Assembly (NCBI GenBank): GCA_002389765.1
Contig: DGQM01000019.1
Span: 64,268-128,267, forward strand
Reading direction: 5' to 3'
DNA length: 64,000 nt
Origin: Bacteroidetes bacterium UBA4414
GTDB taxonomy: Bacteria > Bacteroidota > Bacteroidia > Chitinophagales > Chitinophagaceae
The position numbers were made by a program, and so were the translations under genes. Positions 44,718 to 53,800 of the stretch are shown here, piece after piece. Numbering within the stretch: the stretch's first letter is position 1; every line of letters starts with the position of its first letter. Under the pieces are notes generated by a model, which searched no databases, was not told where the DNA came from, and saw only the letters and a list, made by a program, of their open reading frames with translations.

Positions 44718-45772
44718 TGCTGCGCTTTCTGGCTCGGCGTATACGGTACAGCCTGCTTGTATTGGCAGGTGTTATCACGGTTGTGTTTTTCCTGTTCAAT
44801 GTATTGCCCGGAGACCCTGCAAGGCTCACCATGGGGCAACGCAGCGACCTCGCATCTGTAGAAAATGCAAGACGGGAAATGAACCTCGACAAGCCACTTG
44901 CCACACGCTACTTTTTGTACCTCAACGATATTTCGCCCATAGGCTATCACAAGCGTGATAGTATAGATAAAGCTAAGTATGGCTATGCTACACTACTGCC
45001 ATTAGGTAGCCATGCACTGGGGCTGAAAGCTCCTTATCTGGGGCGCAGCTACAATACAAAACGAGAAGTGAATGCCGTGCTTACGGAAGCACTCCCCGGT
45101 ACCATCATACTGGCATTGGCAGCTATGGCTATAGCCACTGTGGGTGGTATATTGTTGGGCATACTTGCAGCATTGAAAAAAGATACCTGGATGGATACTG
45201 CATCTATAGCTGCAAGCGTAGCAGGCGTATCTATGCCATCGTTTTTTGCGGGTTTGGTGATTGCTTATTTCTTTGGCTATATACTGCATAGTTACACAGG
45301 GCTCAATATGACGGGCAGCCTTTGGGATTATGATGCTATTACAGGCAGGCATCTTGCATTGCAAAACCTAGTACTGCCTGCTATAGCATTGGGCATCCGT
45401 CCACTCGCTATCATTACACAGCTTACACGCAGTGCCCTGCTCGATGTGCTTTCGCAAGACTATATTCGTACGGCTTATGCTAAGGGATTATCTACCACCA
45501 AAGTAGTATTTCGGCATGCACTGCCCAATGCATTGAACCCTGTGGTGACAGCTATTTCGGGCTGGTTGGCAGAGTTGTTGGCAGGTTCTTTCTTTGTAGA
45601 ATACATCTTTGGTTGGAAGGGTGTAGGCAAGATAACTGTTGACGCTTTAGATAAGTTCGACTTCCCTTTGGTGATGGGTTCTGTACTGCTCACCGCGTTT
45701 ATCTTCATCATCGTGAATTTGATAACAGATATGCTCTACGGCTGGCTGGACCCGCGGGTAAGACTGCAATAA
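44717..45772 (+). CDS. ABC transporter permease, DppB/OppB type
   Basis: 351 residues from GTG 44717, whose first base is the last base of the upstream stop. The start FLARRIRYSLLVLAGVITVVFFLFNVLPGDPAR is characteristic of peptide/nickel permeases, as is the EAA loop (TAYAKGLSTTKVVFRHALPNALNPV). About six membrane segments are seen, with a long first periplasmic loop. No second permease, binding protein or ATPase is in the window, so the substrate cannot be named. Oligopeptide uptake is the family default. Confidence 0.9.
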   Translation: MLRFLARRIRYSLLVLAGVITVVFFLFNVLPGDPARLTMGQRSDLASVENARREMNLDKPLATRYFLYLNDISPIGYHKRDSIDKAKYGYATLLPLGSHALGLKAPYLGRSYNTKREVNAVLTEALPGTIILALAAMAIATVGGILLGILAALKKDTWMDTASIAASVAGVSMPSFFAGLVIAYFFGYILHSYTGLNMTGSLWDYDAITGRHLALQNLVLPAIALGIRPLAIITQLTRSALLDVLSQDYIRTAYAKGLSTTKVVFRHALPNALNPVVTAISGWLAELLAGSFFVEYIFGWKGVGKITVDALDKFDFPLVMGSVLLTAFIFIIVNLITDMLYGWLDPRVRLQ

Positions 45773-45773
45773 T

Positions 45774-46307
45774 TTAGTATCGCAGATACACAGACGTGCT
45801 GTCTTTGTATTGATTGCCGTTTACAGACTGTGCTTCTGCATAGAAAGTGTACAAGCCTTCTTGCAATTCCTTATTGGGCAGTTGTTTTGTGATTTTCACA
45901 TCTGCATCATAGAACAGATTACTGCCATTATCAGGCAACCCACTTATTCTGAGAGAAAGATATTCAGAGTTGTAGTTTGCCATGTCAGACTTTGCAGGTA
46001 TTGTAATGTCAGGCAGTGTTATGTCTTTGTTGCAGTAAATTTTTATTGTTGAGCTTAATACTCCGTTATTATAACGGCGTGTTCCACATACCCACGCAGA
46101 GCTCCAAAGAGAGTCATACTTCGAATAAAGCGCTATAATTCTTTTAGGTATGTTCTGTGTCGGCTGAATGTAGATACTGTCGGATTTATAAAATGCAATA
46201 CCGTAGAAATTTGTTTCGATGATATTGCTTTCACAAGTGTTTTTCTTCTTACATGCTGCAATAGTCAAAACAGCAATCAACAGCATAACTGCATAATATC
46301 GGGTCAT
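45774..46307 (-). CDS. Predicted lipoprotein, paralogue A
   Basis: 177 residues. The lipobox LTIAAC (Cys near residue 19) is followed by KKKN, so it is a lipoprotein. The mature part is beta-rich: TIKIYCNKDITLPDITIPAKSDMANY and KELQEGLYTFYAEAQSVNGNQYKDSTSVYL. These segments align with the neighbouring lipoprotein (46364-46864), so the two form a diverged tandem pair. I do not recognise the family. It converges with the ABC permease gene with one base between the stops. Confidence 0.75.
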   Translation of the reverse strand: MTRYYAVMLLIAVLTIAACKKKNTCESNIIETNFYGIAFYKSDSIYIQPTQNIPKRIIALYSKYDSLWSSAWVCGTRRYNNGVLSSTIKIYCNKDITLPDITIPAKSDMANYNSEYLSLRISGLPDNGSNLFYDADVKITKQLPNKELQEGLYTFYAEAQSVNGNQYKDSTSVYLRY

Positions 46308-46363
46308 CGGATTGTAGGTTTGTTACAATGCTCTAACGCATCCTGTCAGAAAATATTGTAAGT

Positions 46364-46864
46364 CTATTGTATCAGCATGTCGCTCGAGTCTCTGAAAACA
46401 CCATTGTTATCTGTAGATGCTTGTACATAAAAACGGTACAGCCCTTTGTGTGTATTGGTATCTATCAACTTGCCAAAATATATGCTGCAGTGGCTGAAGT
46501 TGTTGTAAGTTGTGTCGTAGCCGGATATGTCAAGCTGCTCGTATTGCAGCAGGTTTCCGCCTGCCGGTATGGTTAAAGTGCGTAGTTTCAATTCTTTGTC
46601 AGCGTAGATTTTTACTGTATTAGTACGCAAGGGGTTTCGATAAGATATGACAAGATTTTTATAGTAGCACTTTCTGTCTCCTTTCTTTGTTACGGTTATT
46701 GCCTGCACCTCTATGGCAGGCATAGACGATGCCACACTATAGGTAGCAGGGGTAGTCATTTCTATGCCTGTTGTGGTAATAATCTCGTCAGACCCACCGC
46801 AATTGCAGGATGCCCAATAGAGGGTTGAGGCTAAAAATATGGTTGGAATTACCAGTTTTCGCAT
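46364..46864 (-). CDS. Predicted lipoprotein, paralogue B
   Basis: 166 residues from ATG 46864 (MRKLVIPTIFLASTLYWASC); a longer frame from 46888 lacks support. The lipobox YWASC is followed by NCGGSDE. The C-terminal half (TVKIYADKELKLRTLTIPAGGNL, THKGLYRFYVQASTDNNGVFRDSSD) matches paralogue A. The function is unknown. The two genes are 56 bases apart in the same direction and likely share a transcript. Confidence 0.75.
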   Translation of the reverse strand: MRKLVIPTIFLASTLYWASCNCGGSDEIITTTGIEMTTPATYSVASSMPAIEVQAITVTKKGDRKCYYKNLVISYRNPLRTNTVKIYADKELKLRTLTIPAGGNLLQYEQLDISGYDTTYNNFSHCSIYFGKLIDTNTHKGLYRFYVQASTDNNGVFRDSSDMLIQ

Positions 46865-46950
46865 AAGGTATTTTTTGTTATAAAGCAATAATCATGCTAA
46901 ATGCAACCTATTATATAGGAAGCAAACTTTACAAAACAACTTTAACTCCA

Positions 46951-47014
46951 ATGTTACCAAATCATTAAGAGTTGATTATTAATTTCTTACGGAATTGTTA
47001 CCAAAATACATTTG
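46951..47014 (+). promoter_or_regulatory. Five tandem 11-bp repeats and -7 box: Pho-box-like promoter of the porin gene
   Basis: Five 11-base units starting at 46951, 46962, 46973, 46984 and 46995 each have TTA at positions 4-6 (ATGTTACCAAA, TCATTAAGAGT, TGATTATTAAT, TTCTTACGGAA, TTGTTACCAAA). The next unit contains the -7 box TACATTTG (47007-47014). PhoB-family regulators bind 11-bp direct repeats placed so as to replace the -35 region. The phosphate-related genes downstream fit that reading. Confidence 0.65.
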
Positions 47015-47036
47015 CGCCCAGAAATTTAAAACCAAT

Positions 47037-48263
47037 ATGCGTAAAGTTTTACAAGTAGGTATTGCAATCGTATTATCATTAACATCATCTACAGCAGCTT
47101 TTGCACAAAAAGGCGAAGCAATGGAGGTGAAAACAGATGCGGCACCCAAAAAGAAATGGTATGAATCTGTAAGCATCAGGGGATATGTGCAGGCAAGGTA
47201 CAACCGCCTGCTGGAAACAAACGACAAACTGAGTTGCGAACAGTGCGACCGCAGCTGGGGCGAAAACGGTGGCTTTTTCCTGAGGCGCGTACGTATTATC
47301 TTCTTCGGGCAAATAAGTAAGCAAGTTTATTTTTACGTTCAGCCAGACTTTGCTAGCTCTGCATCAACTACAGGTTTGCATTTCGGCCAGTTGAGGGATG
47401 CCTACTTCGATATAGGGGTTGATAAAAAGAACCGTTTCCGCTTCCGTATCGGTCAAAGCAAGATTCCGTATGGTTTCGAAAACATGCAATCGAGCCAGAA
47501 CCGCCTGCCGCTCGACCGTAACGATGCGTTGAACAGTGCATTGGCAAATGAGCGCGATTTGGGTGTGATGTTCTACTACGCACCTGCCAAAACAAGAGAA
47601 CTGTTCTCTAAACTGGTAAATGACGGTTTAAAAGGTTCGGGCGATTATGGTGTTGTAGGTTTTGGTGTGTACAATGGACAAACTGCCAACAAACCAGAAC
47701 TGAATAACGATCGCCATGTGGTGGGACGTATATCATACCCATTCCAGATAGGTACACAGATACTGGAAGCAGGTGTGCAAGGCTATACTGGTTTCTATAC
47801 ACTGGCTTCAGACCAACTTTCTACAGGTGTTAAATACAGGAAAGACCTTACGTATATTGACAAAAGGGCGGCGGCAAGTGTGATATTATACCCGAAACCT
47901 TTTGGTGTGCAAGCGGAATATAATATTGGTAAAGGCCCGGAATTTAATACAGCCACAGATAGCATTGAAGCCAAAGACCTGACAGGTGGTTATGTAATGC
48001 TGAACTATCAAATTAAGTATAAAAATCATTTGTTCTTCCCATTCACAAGGATTCAGTACTATGAGGGGGGTAAAAAGCATGAAAAAGATGCACGTAGCTA
48101 CAAGGTGAATGAGTTTGAAGTAGGTGTTGAGTGGCAGCCTGTTAAACAATTTGAACTGGTGGCTATGTACACCATCTCATCTCGCCGCTTTGAGGATTTT
48201 GCCAAGCAAAACAACCTGCAGGAAGGCTCTTTACTGAGGTTACAAGCACAGATTAACTTCTAA
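47037..48263 (+). CDS. Outer-membrane porin, OprP/OprO type
   Basis: 408 residues from ATG 47037 (MRKVLQVGIAIVLSLTSSTAAFAQ), with a cleavable signal peptide; a longer frame from TTG 46995 would lie inside the promoter repeats. The mature protein is rich in alternating beta strands and ends in Phe (LRLQAQINF), as outer-membrane barrels do. GYVQARYNRL, GGFFLRRVRIIFFGQISKQVYFYVQPDF and RIGQSKIPYGFENMQSS fit the Porin_O_P family, which includes the phosphate-selective porins of Pseudomonas. Position before a PhoU-like and a PiT gene and the 11-bp repeats suggest phosphate uptake. Confidence 0.88.
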   Translation: MRKVLQVGIAIVLSLTSSTAAFAQKGEAMEVKTDAAPKKKWYESVSIRGYVQARYNRLLETNDKLSCEQCDRSWGENGGFFLRRVRIIFFGQISKQVYFYVQPDFASSASTTGLHFGQLRDAYFDIGVDKKNRFRFRIGQSKIPYGFENMQSSQNRLPLDRNDALNSALANERDLGVMFYYAPAKTRELFSKLVNDGLKGSGDYGVVGFGVYNGQTANKPELNNDRHVVGRISYPFQIGTQILEAGVQGYTGFYTLASDQLSTGVKYRKDLTYIDKRAAASVILYPKPFGVQAEYNIGKGPEFNTATDSIEAKDLTGGYVMLNYQIKYKNHLFFPFTRIQYYEGGKKHEKDARSYKVNEFEVGVEWQPVKQFELVAMYTISSRRFEDFAKQNNLQEGSLLRLQAQINF

Positions 48264-48307
48264 AAATCAATTCAAAGTCATTAAATAATTAAATAATATT
48301 AATCTCA

Positions 48308-48371
48308 ATGTTAAGGAATTATTAAGTGTATGTTACCGATTCCATAGCCTTGAGAAACAAAAATACATTTG
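48308..48371 (+). promoter_or_regulatory. Three 11-bp repeats and -7 box: second Pho-box-like promoter
   Basis: Units at 48308, 48319 and 48330 (ATGTTAAGGAA, TTATTAAGTGT, ATGTTACCGAT) have TTA at positions 4-6. Counting on in steps of 11 reaches a unit with TACATTTG (48364-48371) in exactly the same phase as at the porin promoter. The bases AAAATACATTTGCG around the -7 box are identical at both promoters. Confidence 0.6.
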
Positions 48372-48393
48372 CGGACAATACAATAAAACAGAT

Positions 48394-49041
48394 ATGGGTT
48401 TTGCCTCAATTATGAAGATTTTCCTGCCAAAAGACAGGGTATTCTATGGCTTGTTTGAAGAAGTGAGCAGCAACCTCACACAGATGAGCGATATTTTCAA
48501 CAAAGCAGTTGCTGAAAAAGACGTAACGTCTCGCAACACACTGCTGAAAAGCCTGGAAGAGTGGGAGCACAAAAACGACGAGGTTACACACAAAATATTC
48601 ATTGAGCTTGGCAGAAACTTCATCACGCCATTTGATCGTGAGGATATTCACTACCTGGCAACATCGCTGGATGATATCGCAGACTATCTGTGGGGCGCAT
48701 CTAAGCGTGTAATGAACTATGGTATTGATGACCTGGATGAGGTGACAGTAGAATTTGCAGGTATTATTGCAAAATCTATCACAGCACTTAACAAAGCTGT
48801 ATATGGCCTGCGCGATATGAAAGACCTGCGCTCGCTTACAGAAGCTTGTGTGGTTATCAACAGCCTTGAAAACGAAGGTGATGATACGCTGGATAAAGGT
48901 ATGATGCAGCTGTTCTCTTCTGGCATCAACCCGGTAGAAATCATTAAGAAAAAGGACCTGTACCAAATGCTGGAAATCGTTACTGACAAGTGCGAAGACG
49001 CAGCTAACGTGATTGAGTCAATCATTATCAAATACGTTTAA
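48394..49041 (+). CDS. DUF47 / PhoU-like regulator of PiT transporter
   Basis: 215 residues, all helical, with the DUF47 (TIGR00153, YkaA) pattern: FLPKDRVFYGLFEEVSSNLTQM at the start, EWEHKNDEVTHKIF, NFITPFDREDIHYLATSLDDIADYLW, and EDAANVIESIIIKYV at the end. DUF47 proteins are relatives of PhoU found directly upstream of PiT transporters and are thought to control them. The E/DxxxD metal-binding motifs of PhoU are represented by DEVTH and the DDIAD segment. The PiT gene follows after 26 bases. Confidence 0.95.
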   Translation: MGFASIMKIFLPKDRVFYGLFEEVSSNLTQMSDIFNKAVAEKDVTSRNTLLKSLEEWEHKNDEVTHKIFIELGRNFITPFDREDIHYLATSLDDIADYLWGASKRVMNYGIDDLDEVTVEFAGIIAKSITALNKAVYGLRDMKDLRSLTEACVVINSLENEGDDTLDKGMMQLFSSGINPVEIIKKKDLYQMLEIVTDKCEDAANVIESIIIKYV

Positions 49042-49067
49042 TCCTCCATCGGTACAAAACAGACAGT

Positions 49068-50744
49068 ATGTTTACTTTCTTAGTAGTAATTATAGTACTG
49101 GCCCTGGTGTTCGATTACATCAACGGCTTTCACGATGCGGCCAACTCTATTGCCACTATCGTGTCTACAAAAGTACTGACGCCGTTTCAGGCGGTAATAT
49201 GGGCTGCGGCGTTCAACTTCGCAGCTTACTTTATCTTTCAGGATCATGCTGTTGCCAACACAATCGGTAAAACGGTGTATCCTGAGTTTATCACACTCCC
49301 TGTAATATTCGCCGGCCTGATAGCCGCTATTGCATGGAACCTGCTTACGTGGTGGTATGGTATTCCTTCATCATCATCGCACACACTGATAGGTGGTTTT
49401 GCCGGTGCTGCAATTATGCACGCTTACATGACCAAAGGCTTTGTGGCATTCAGTTCTATTATCGAGATAGAAAAAATCTCTAAAACAGTACTCTTTATCT
49501 TCTTGGCGCCGCTTATTGGTATGGTGATATCCATGTTCATTACATTGGTTACCATCATGCGCAATGTATGGCTGCGAATTGGTATCATGATTCTTTCTAC
49601 GGCATTTACGTGGATGCTATTCAACAATTTTGAACAAGGCAAAATCAAAGAAAACGTTGCGAAGCTCTATAAAGTAGACAAGTACGAGAAAGAACTGAAG
49701 AAACATCCTGAAGATGAAAAGACAAAAGAGAAGCTGGAAAAAGCAAAGAGTGAAGCAAAAGAAGTAATGGCTGTTGCAAAATACTATGATGCACTGGGCG
49801 CAGGCAAAGTAGCTGATAGTGTTGCAACACTGGGTCTTACAAAATCTGTAGGTTACAACAAAGCAAAAGACGAGGTTAAGAAAATCTATGGTCTGGACAG
49901 TATAAAAGCTGTAGCAGGTGTAGACCCTTCTGTTAAGCCACTGGCTGATAGCCTGAACGAAGTAGTAGAAAGTGTAAAAGGCCTTGCTAAAATGTACGGC
50001 TCTGTACCAAACGACCACCTTGCTGATAGCATAGCTACTGTGCTGGGTATGACAGAAAAACAGCACGAAAAACTGGCAAAAGGCATAGACAAGATAGATG
50101 TGCGCAAAGAAGTGGTAAAGACACTTGAAAAAGGTGATAACTCGCTCCTGATGTACGGTATTATGTTTGTAGTTGCAATTTTCATCCTTAGCTATATATA
50201 TGTAGACCTACTGCGCGATCCTAGTGCAAGCCGTAAGGCAAACATGTTCAAGCGTTTGCAATTGTTGTCATCAGCAGCATTCAGCCTTGGCCATGGTGGT
50301 AACGATGCGCAAAAAGTAATGGGTATCATCTCTGCAGCTTTCGTGGCATACAATACACAGAAATACCCCGACATCAGCTCTGCACTGAAAGATCTGGGTT
50401 GGGTACCACTGGCTTGTTACACTGCCATAGCAGCAGGTACACTGAGTGGTGGCTGGAAGATTGTAAAAACAATGGGTTCTCGCATTACCAAAGTAACACC
50501 GTTGGAAGGTGTGAGTGCTGAAACAGCAGGTGCGCTTACGTTGTTTATGACAGAGCAAATGGGTATCCCAGTATCTACTACGCATACCATTACAGGTTCT
50601 ATTATTGGTGTGGGTGCTACCAAACGCTTGTCGGCAGTACGCTGGGGTGTTACGGTAAATCTGCTGTGGGCATGGGTACTTACCATTCCGGTTAGTGCGG
50701 TGATTGCAGGTATCGTTTACGCCATCACATCATTGTTTGTATAA
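49068..50744 (+). CDS. pit: Low-affinity inorganic phosphate transporter, PiT family
   Basis: 558 residues. It carries phosphate into the cell with cations. The two PiT signatures are present: DYINGFHDAANSIATIVSTKV at the N-terminus and LSLGHGGNDAQKVMGI-like SSAAFSLGHGGNDAQKVMG in the second half, with PVSTTHTITGSIIGVG. Ten or more membrane helices are split by a 170-residue hydrophilic insert (about 186-355). The insert has a Lys/Glu coiled coil and two related segments beginning ADSVATLGLT and ADSIATVLGM. E. coli PitA has a much shorter loop. It forms an operon with the PhoU-like gene. Confidence 0.95.
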   Translation: MFTFLVVIIVLALVFDYINGFHDAANSIATIVSTKVLTPFQAVIWAAAFNFAAYFIFQDHAVANTIGKTVYPEFITLPVIFAGLIAAIAWNLLTWWYGIPSSSSHTLIGGFAGAAIMHAYMTKGFVAFSSIIEIEKISKTVLFIFLAPLIGMVISMFITLVTIMRNVWLRIGIMILSTAFTWMLFNNFEQGKIKENVAKLYKVDKYEKELKKHPEDEKTKEKLEKAKSEAKEVMAVAKYYDALGAGKVADSVATLGLTKSVGYNKAKDEVKKIYGLDSIKAVAGVDPSVKPLADSLNEVVESVKGLAKMYGSVPNDHLADSIATVLGMTEKQHEKLAKGIDKIDVRKEVVKTLEKGDNSLLMYGIMFVVAIFILSYIYVDLLRDPSASRKANMFKRLQLLSSAAFSLGHGGNDAQKVMGIISAAFVAYNTQKYPDISSALKDLGWVPLACYTAIAAGTLSGGWKIVKTMGSRITKVTPLEGVSAETAGALTLFMTEQMGIPVSTTHTITGSIIGVGATKRLSAVRWGVTVNLLWAWVLTIPVSAVIAGIVYAITSLFV

Positions 50745-50774
50745 TATATCAGATTAACAGGAATTTAATTGGTG

Positions 50775-50799
50775 AAGGCGCTCAAGTGAGCGCCTTTTT
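50775..50799 (+). terminator. Terminator after pit
   Basis: AAGGCGCTC-AAGT-GAGCGCCTT followed by TTT. Confidence 0.85.
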
Positions 50800-50803
50800 C
50801 CTT

Positions 50804-50811
50804 TACTTTTG
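50804..50811 (+). promoter_or_regulatory. -7 promoter box of the SNF2 helicase gene
   Basis: TACTTTTG, right behind the pit terminator and 60 bases before the ATG. Confidence 0.5.
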
Positions 50812-50871
50812 CAGATTGCCTTTTTCGGATTGGAAAAAACCGCAGATCGCTGAACACAGAGATACAATAGA

Positions 50872-53800
50872 ATGTCATTACCTGCACTGCTAAAGCACGT
50901 ATATAACCATGGGACAGAAGAAGTCATCCGCCGTGGTAAAAAAATATTCTACACTGCCGGTGTGCAGATGTTAGATGTAGATCATCTGCTGGAGCAGGTG
51001 CGCTTTCGCGTGCGCAACGATGTATACCAGAATTACTATACGGTTACCATCAACAAATACCTGGATCATAAAAACCTTGCTGTGCGTTGTCAATGCCCGT
51101 ACAACATGGGCGATATATGCAGGCACGAAGTTGCAGCACTGTTTCAACTCAATGATATTCTGCAAAGTGGTTTCTTTGAAAATGCAGACATCACCTACGA
51201 TCAAAAGCACTCTGTAGTGCGTATGCGCCAGGTGAGCCTGCAAATGCTGCGAGTATTTGCATCGGCAGAGATAATAGAGAAGGCAACTATCTGGGCAAAC
51301 AATAAGAAAGTAATATACACAGGCAACAAGACCGACCGTGTGGAAGGTGAAGTACCTGATGGTGATAATACCTACAAAGTAGTACTGAAGCAAAACGACG
51401 AGCGCTACTTCGATACATCTTGCGGATGTAATGAGAAGAAGTATCCGTTGTGTGTGCACAAAGCGGCTATGTTTATTCAGATACTGAATGAGCAAGGCTC
51501 GCAGTACTTCCAAACCGTACGCGATTGGGATGAGCAGAAGAATAAACTGCTGGCACTATATGGTTATAGCCTGAAGGACGACCTGACAGGTAAGTTTGAA
51601 TTCATCTACCAGAATGGCAAGCCCTTCCTGCGTGTATTGGATACTACGATAAAGAAAGTAACAACACAGCCTACCTACCATGCAGCCGCATCTGCAAGTA
51701 GTGCTACGGTAGTAAAGAAAGAAGTAGAGCCTGTAAAAGAAGTAGCGGTAGAAGACCCTAAGCGACTGGGCATAGTGCTGGATGCTAAAGTAACATGGTA
51801 TCCGTTTGTAAATATAATGCTGGTAGCGGGCGAGACGGATGAAGAAGCAACGAAGTTTTTGAGTGGTTTGCAACAGTTGGATTTGCAGCAGTATGTAAAC
51901 CCAATGGCATTTCGCGAAGATGAGCGCGAGTTGATACCTGTGGTACGCAAGTTCTCTCCGGAAGAAATACTGCGCTACCTGAAAAAGAATCTACCATTTG
52001 GCGATTTTCTGGATGACTACACAACCGTACTGAAAGAAACACCAACAGAAGATGTTACAGAGCAGGTATGGGAATACCTGTTGCCAAAGTATCAGAAACT
52101 GCTGGAGCGTTATAAAGACCATACGCTGAGCTTTATACGCAGCAATACAAAAACACTCAGTTCAAAAACACTGGATGCAGTTGCCTTTTCTGCCTACAAA
52201 GCACTGCCACAGCTTAGTGCGGTGAAGCTGGATAAAGGTGGCTATCGTGTAGAACTGTCGTGGATAATAGAAGATAAATACGTGCCGTTTAAAGATGTGG
52301 AAGTGCTGAATGCAGGCCTCATCAAGCACGATTATAACATACATGCTGTAGCCACCGTGCAGCAGGCAAGGCTGATAGAACAGTTTTTGCCCGATGGTGT
52401 GATGAAAGTATCTGCCAAAGAATGGCCAACATTCCTGACGGATAAACTGATGCAGTGGAGCCAACTGATGCACGTAAACTTTGGCGATGATATTGTAGAG
52501 CATGTAGATGCAGTGAAACCGCAATACAGGCTATACCTGACCGAAAGAGAACAGATGCTGGTATTGCAACCTGCATTTGCCTACAATGGTGTAGAAATAA
52601 AATGGGGCTTCTTTGGCGATGTGATAGAACCGCTGAACGGTGTGGTGAAAGTAGTGCGCCGCAGCGAAGTGGAAGAGCAGGAGTATACCAATATGCTGCG
52701 TACACTACACAGCGATATGCAGCACAATGTAAAAGAGCATTTCTTCTACATACCTGCAACATCGGTACTGGCAAACAATTGGTTCTTCCGTTTTGCAGAT
52801 GTGATGAAGGAGTGGAATGTAGAACTGTTTGGCTTCGACAACCTGAAGAACCTGCGCATCAGCACTTACAAACCTGATACACGCATACAGGTAAGCAGTG
52901 GTATAGATTGGTTTGATGCTACGGTAGAAGTGGTGTTTGGCGACCAGTCGGTATCGCTTGTAGAGGTGAAGCGAGCGCTTGCGCAAAAACAAAACTTTGT
53001 ACGCCTGGGCGATGGCAGCATTGGTTTGCTGCCCGAAGAATGGCTGAAAAAATATGCCCTGCTCATAAAAATGGGCGATACCAAAGGCAATACCGTACGC
53101 CTGAAGAAATTCCACTTCAGCGTGCTGGATGAATTGCTGGCGGATGTAGATGAAGAACAACTGCAACAGGAACTGGAAGACAAGAAAGAACGGCTGACCA
53201 ATATTATAGATAACGACTACAGCAATGTAACCGCACCCGAAGGGTTGAAGGCTACACTGCGTCCTTATCAGTTGGCGGGCTTTCAGTGGTTGCTGTTTTT
53301 GAAAGAAGCAGGTTGGGGTGGTATACTGGCAGATGATATGGGTCTTGGTAAAACCGTGCAAACACTTACCTACTTCCTGCACAATAAGCAGGAAAAGCCC
53401 GATGCGAAGTTTATGGTGATATGCCCTACAACGCTGATGTATAACTGGGAGAACGAGATAAAGAAATTTACCCCGTCGCTCACACACTACATACACCACG
53501 GGCCAAAGCGTATGGCTACTGCCAAGACCTTTGAGCCATTTGATATTATCATTACCACATACGGTACCATGCGCAGCGATATCAAAATCCTGAAAGACAT
53601 GGAGTTTGATTACATCGTACTGGATGAAAGCCAAAGCATAAAAAATCCGCAATCGCAGGTGGCGAAAGCATCGCTGTTGCTGAATGCAAAACATAAACTT
53701 GCATTGAGCGGTACGCCGGTGCAAAACAATACGTTCGACCTGTTTGCACAGATGAACTTCCTGAACCCGGGTATGCTGGGTAGCAGAGAGTTCTTCATGA

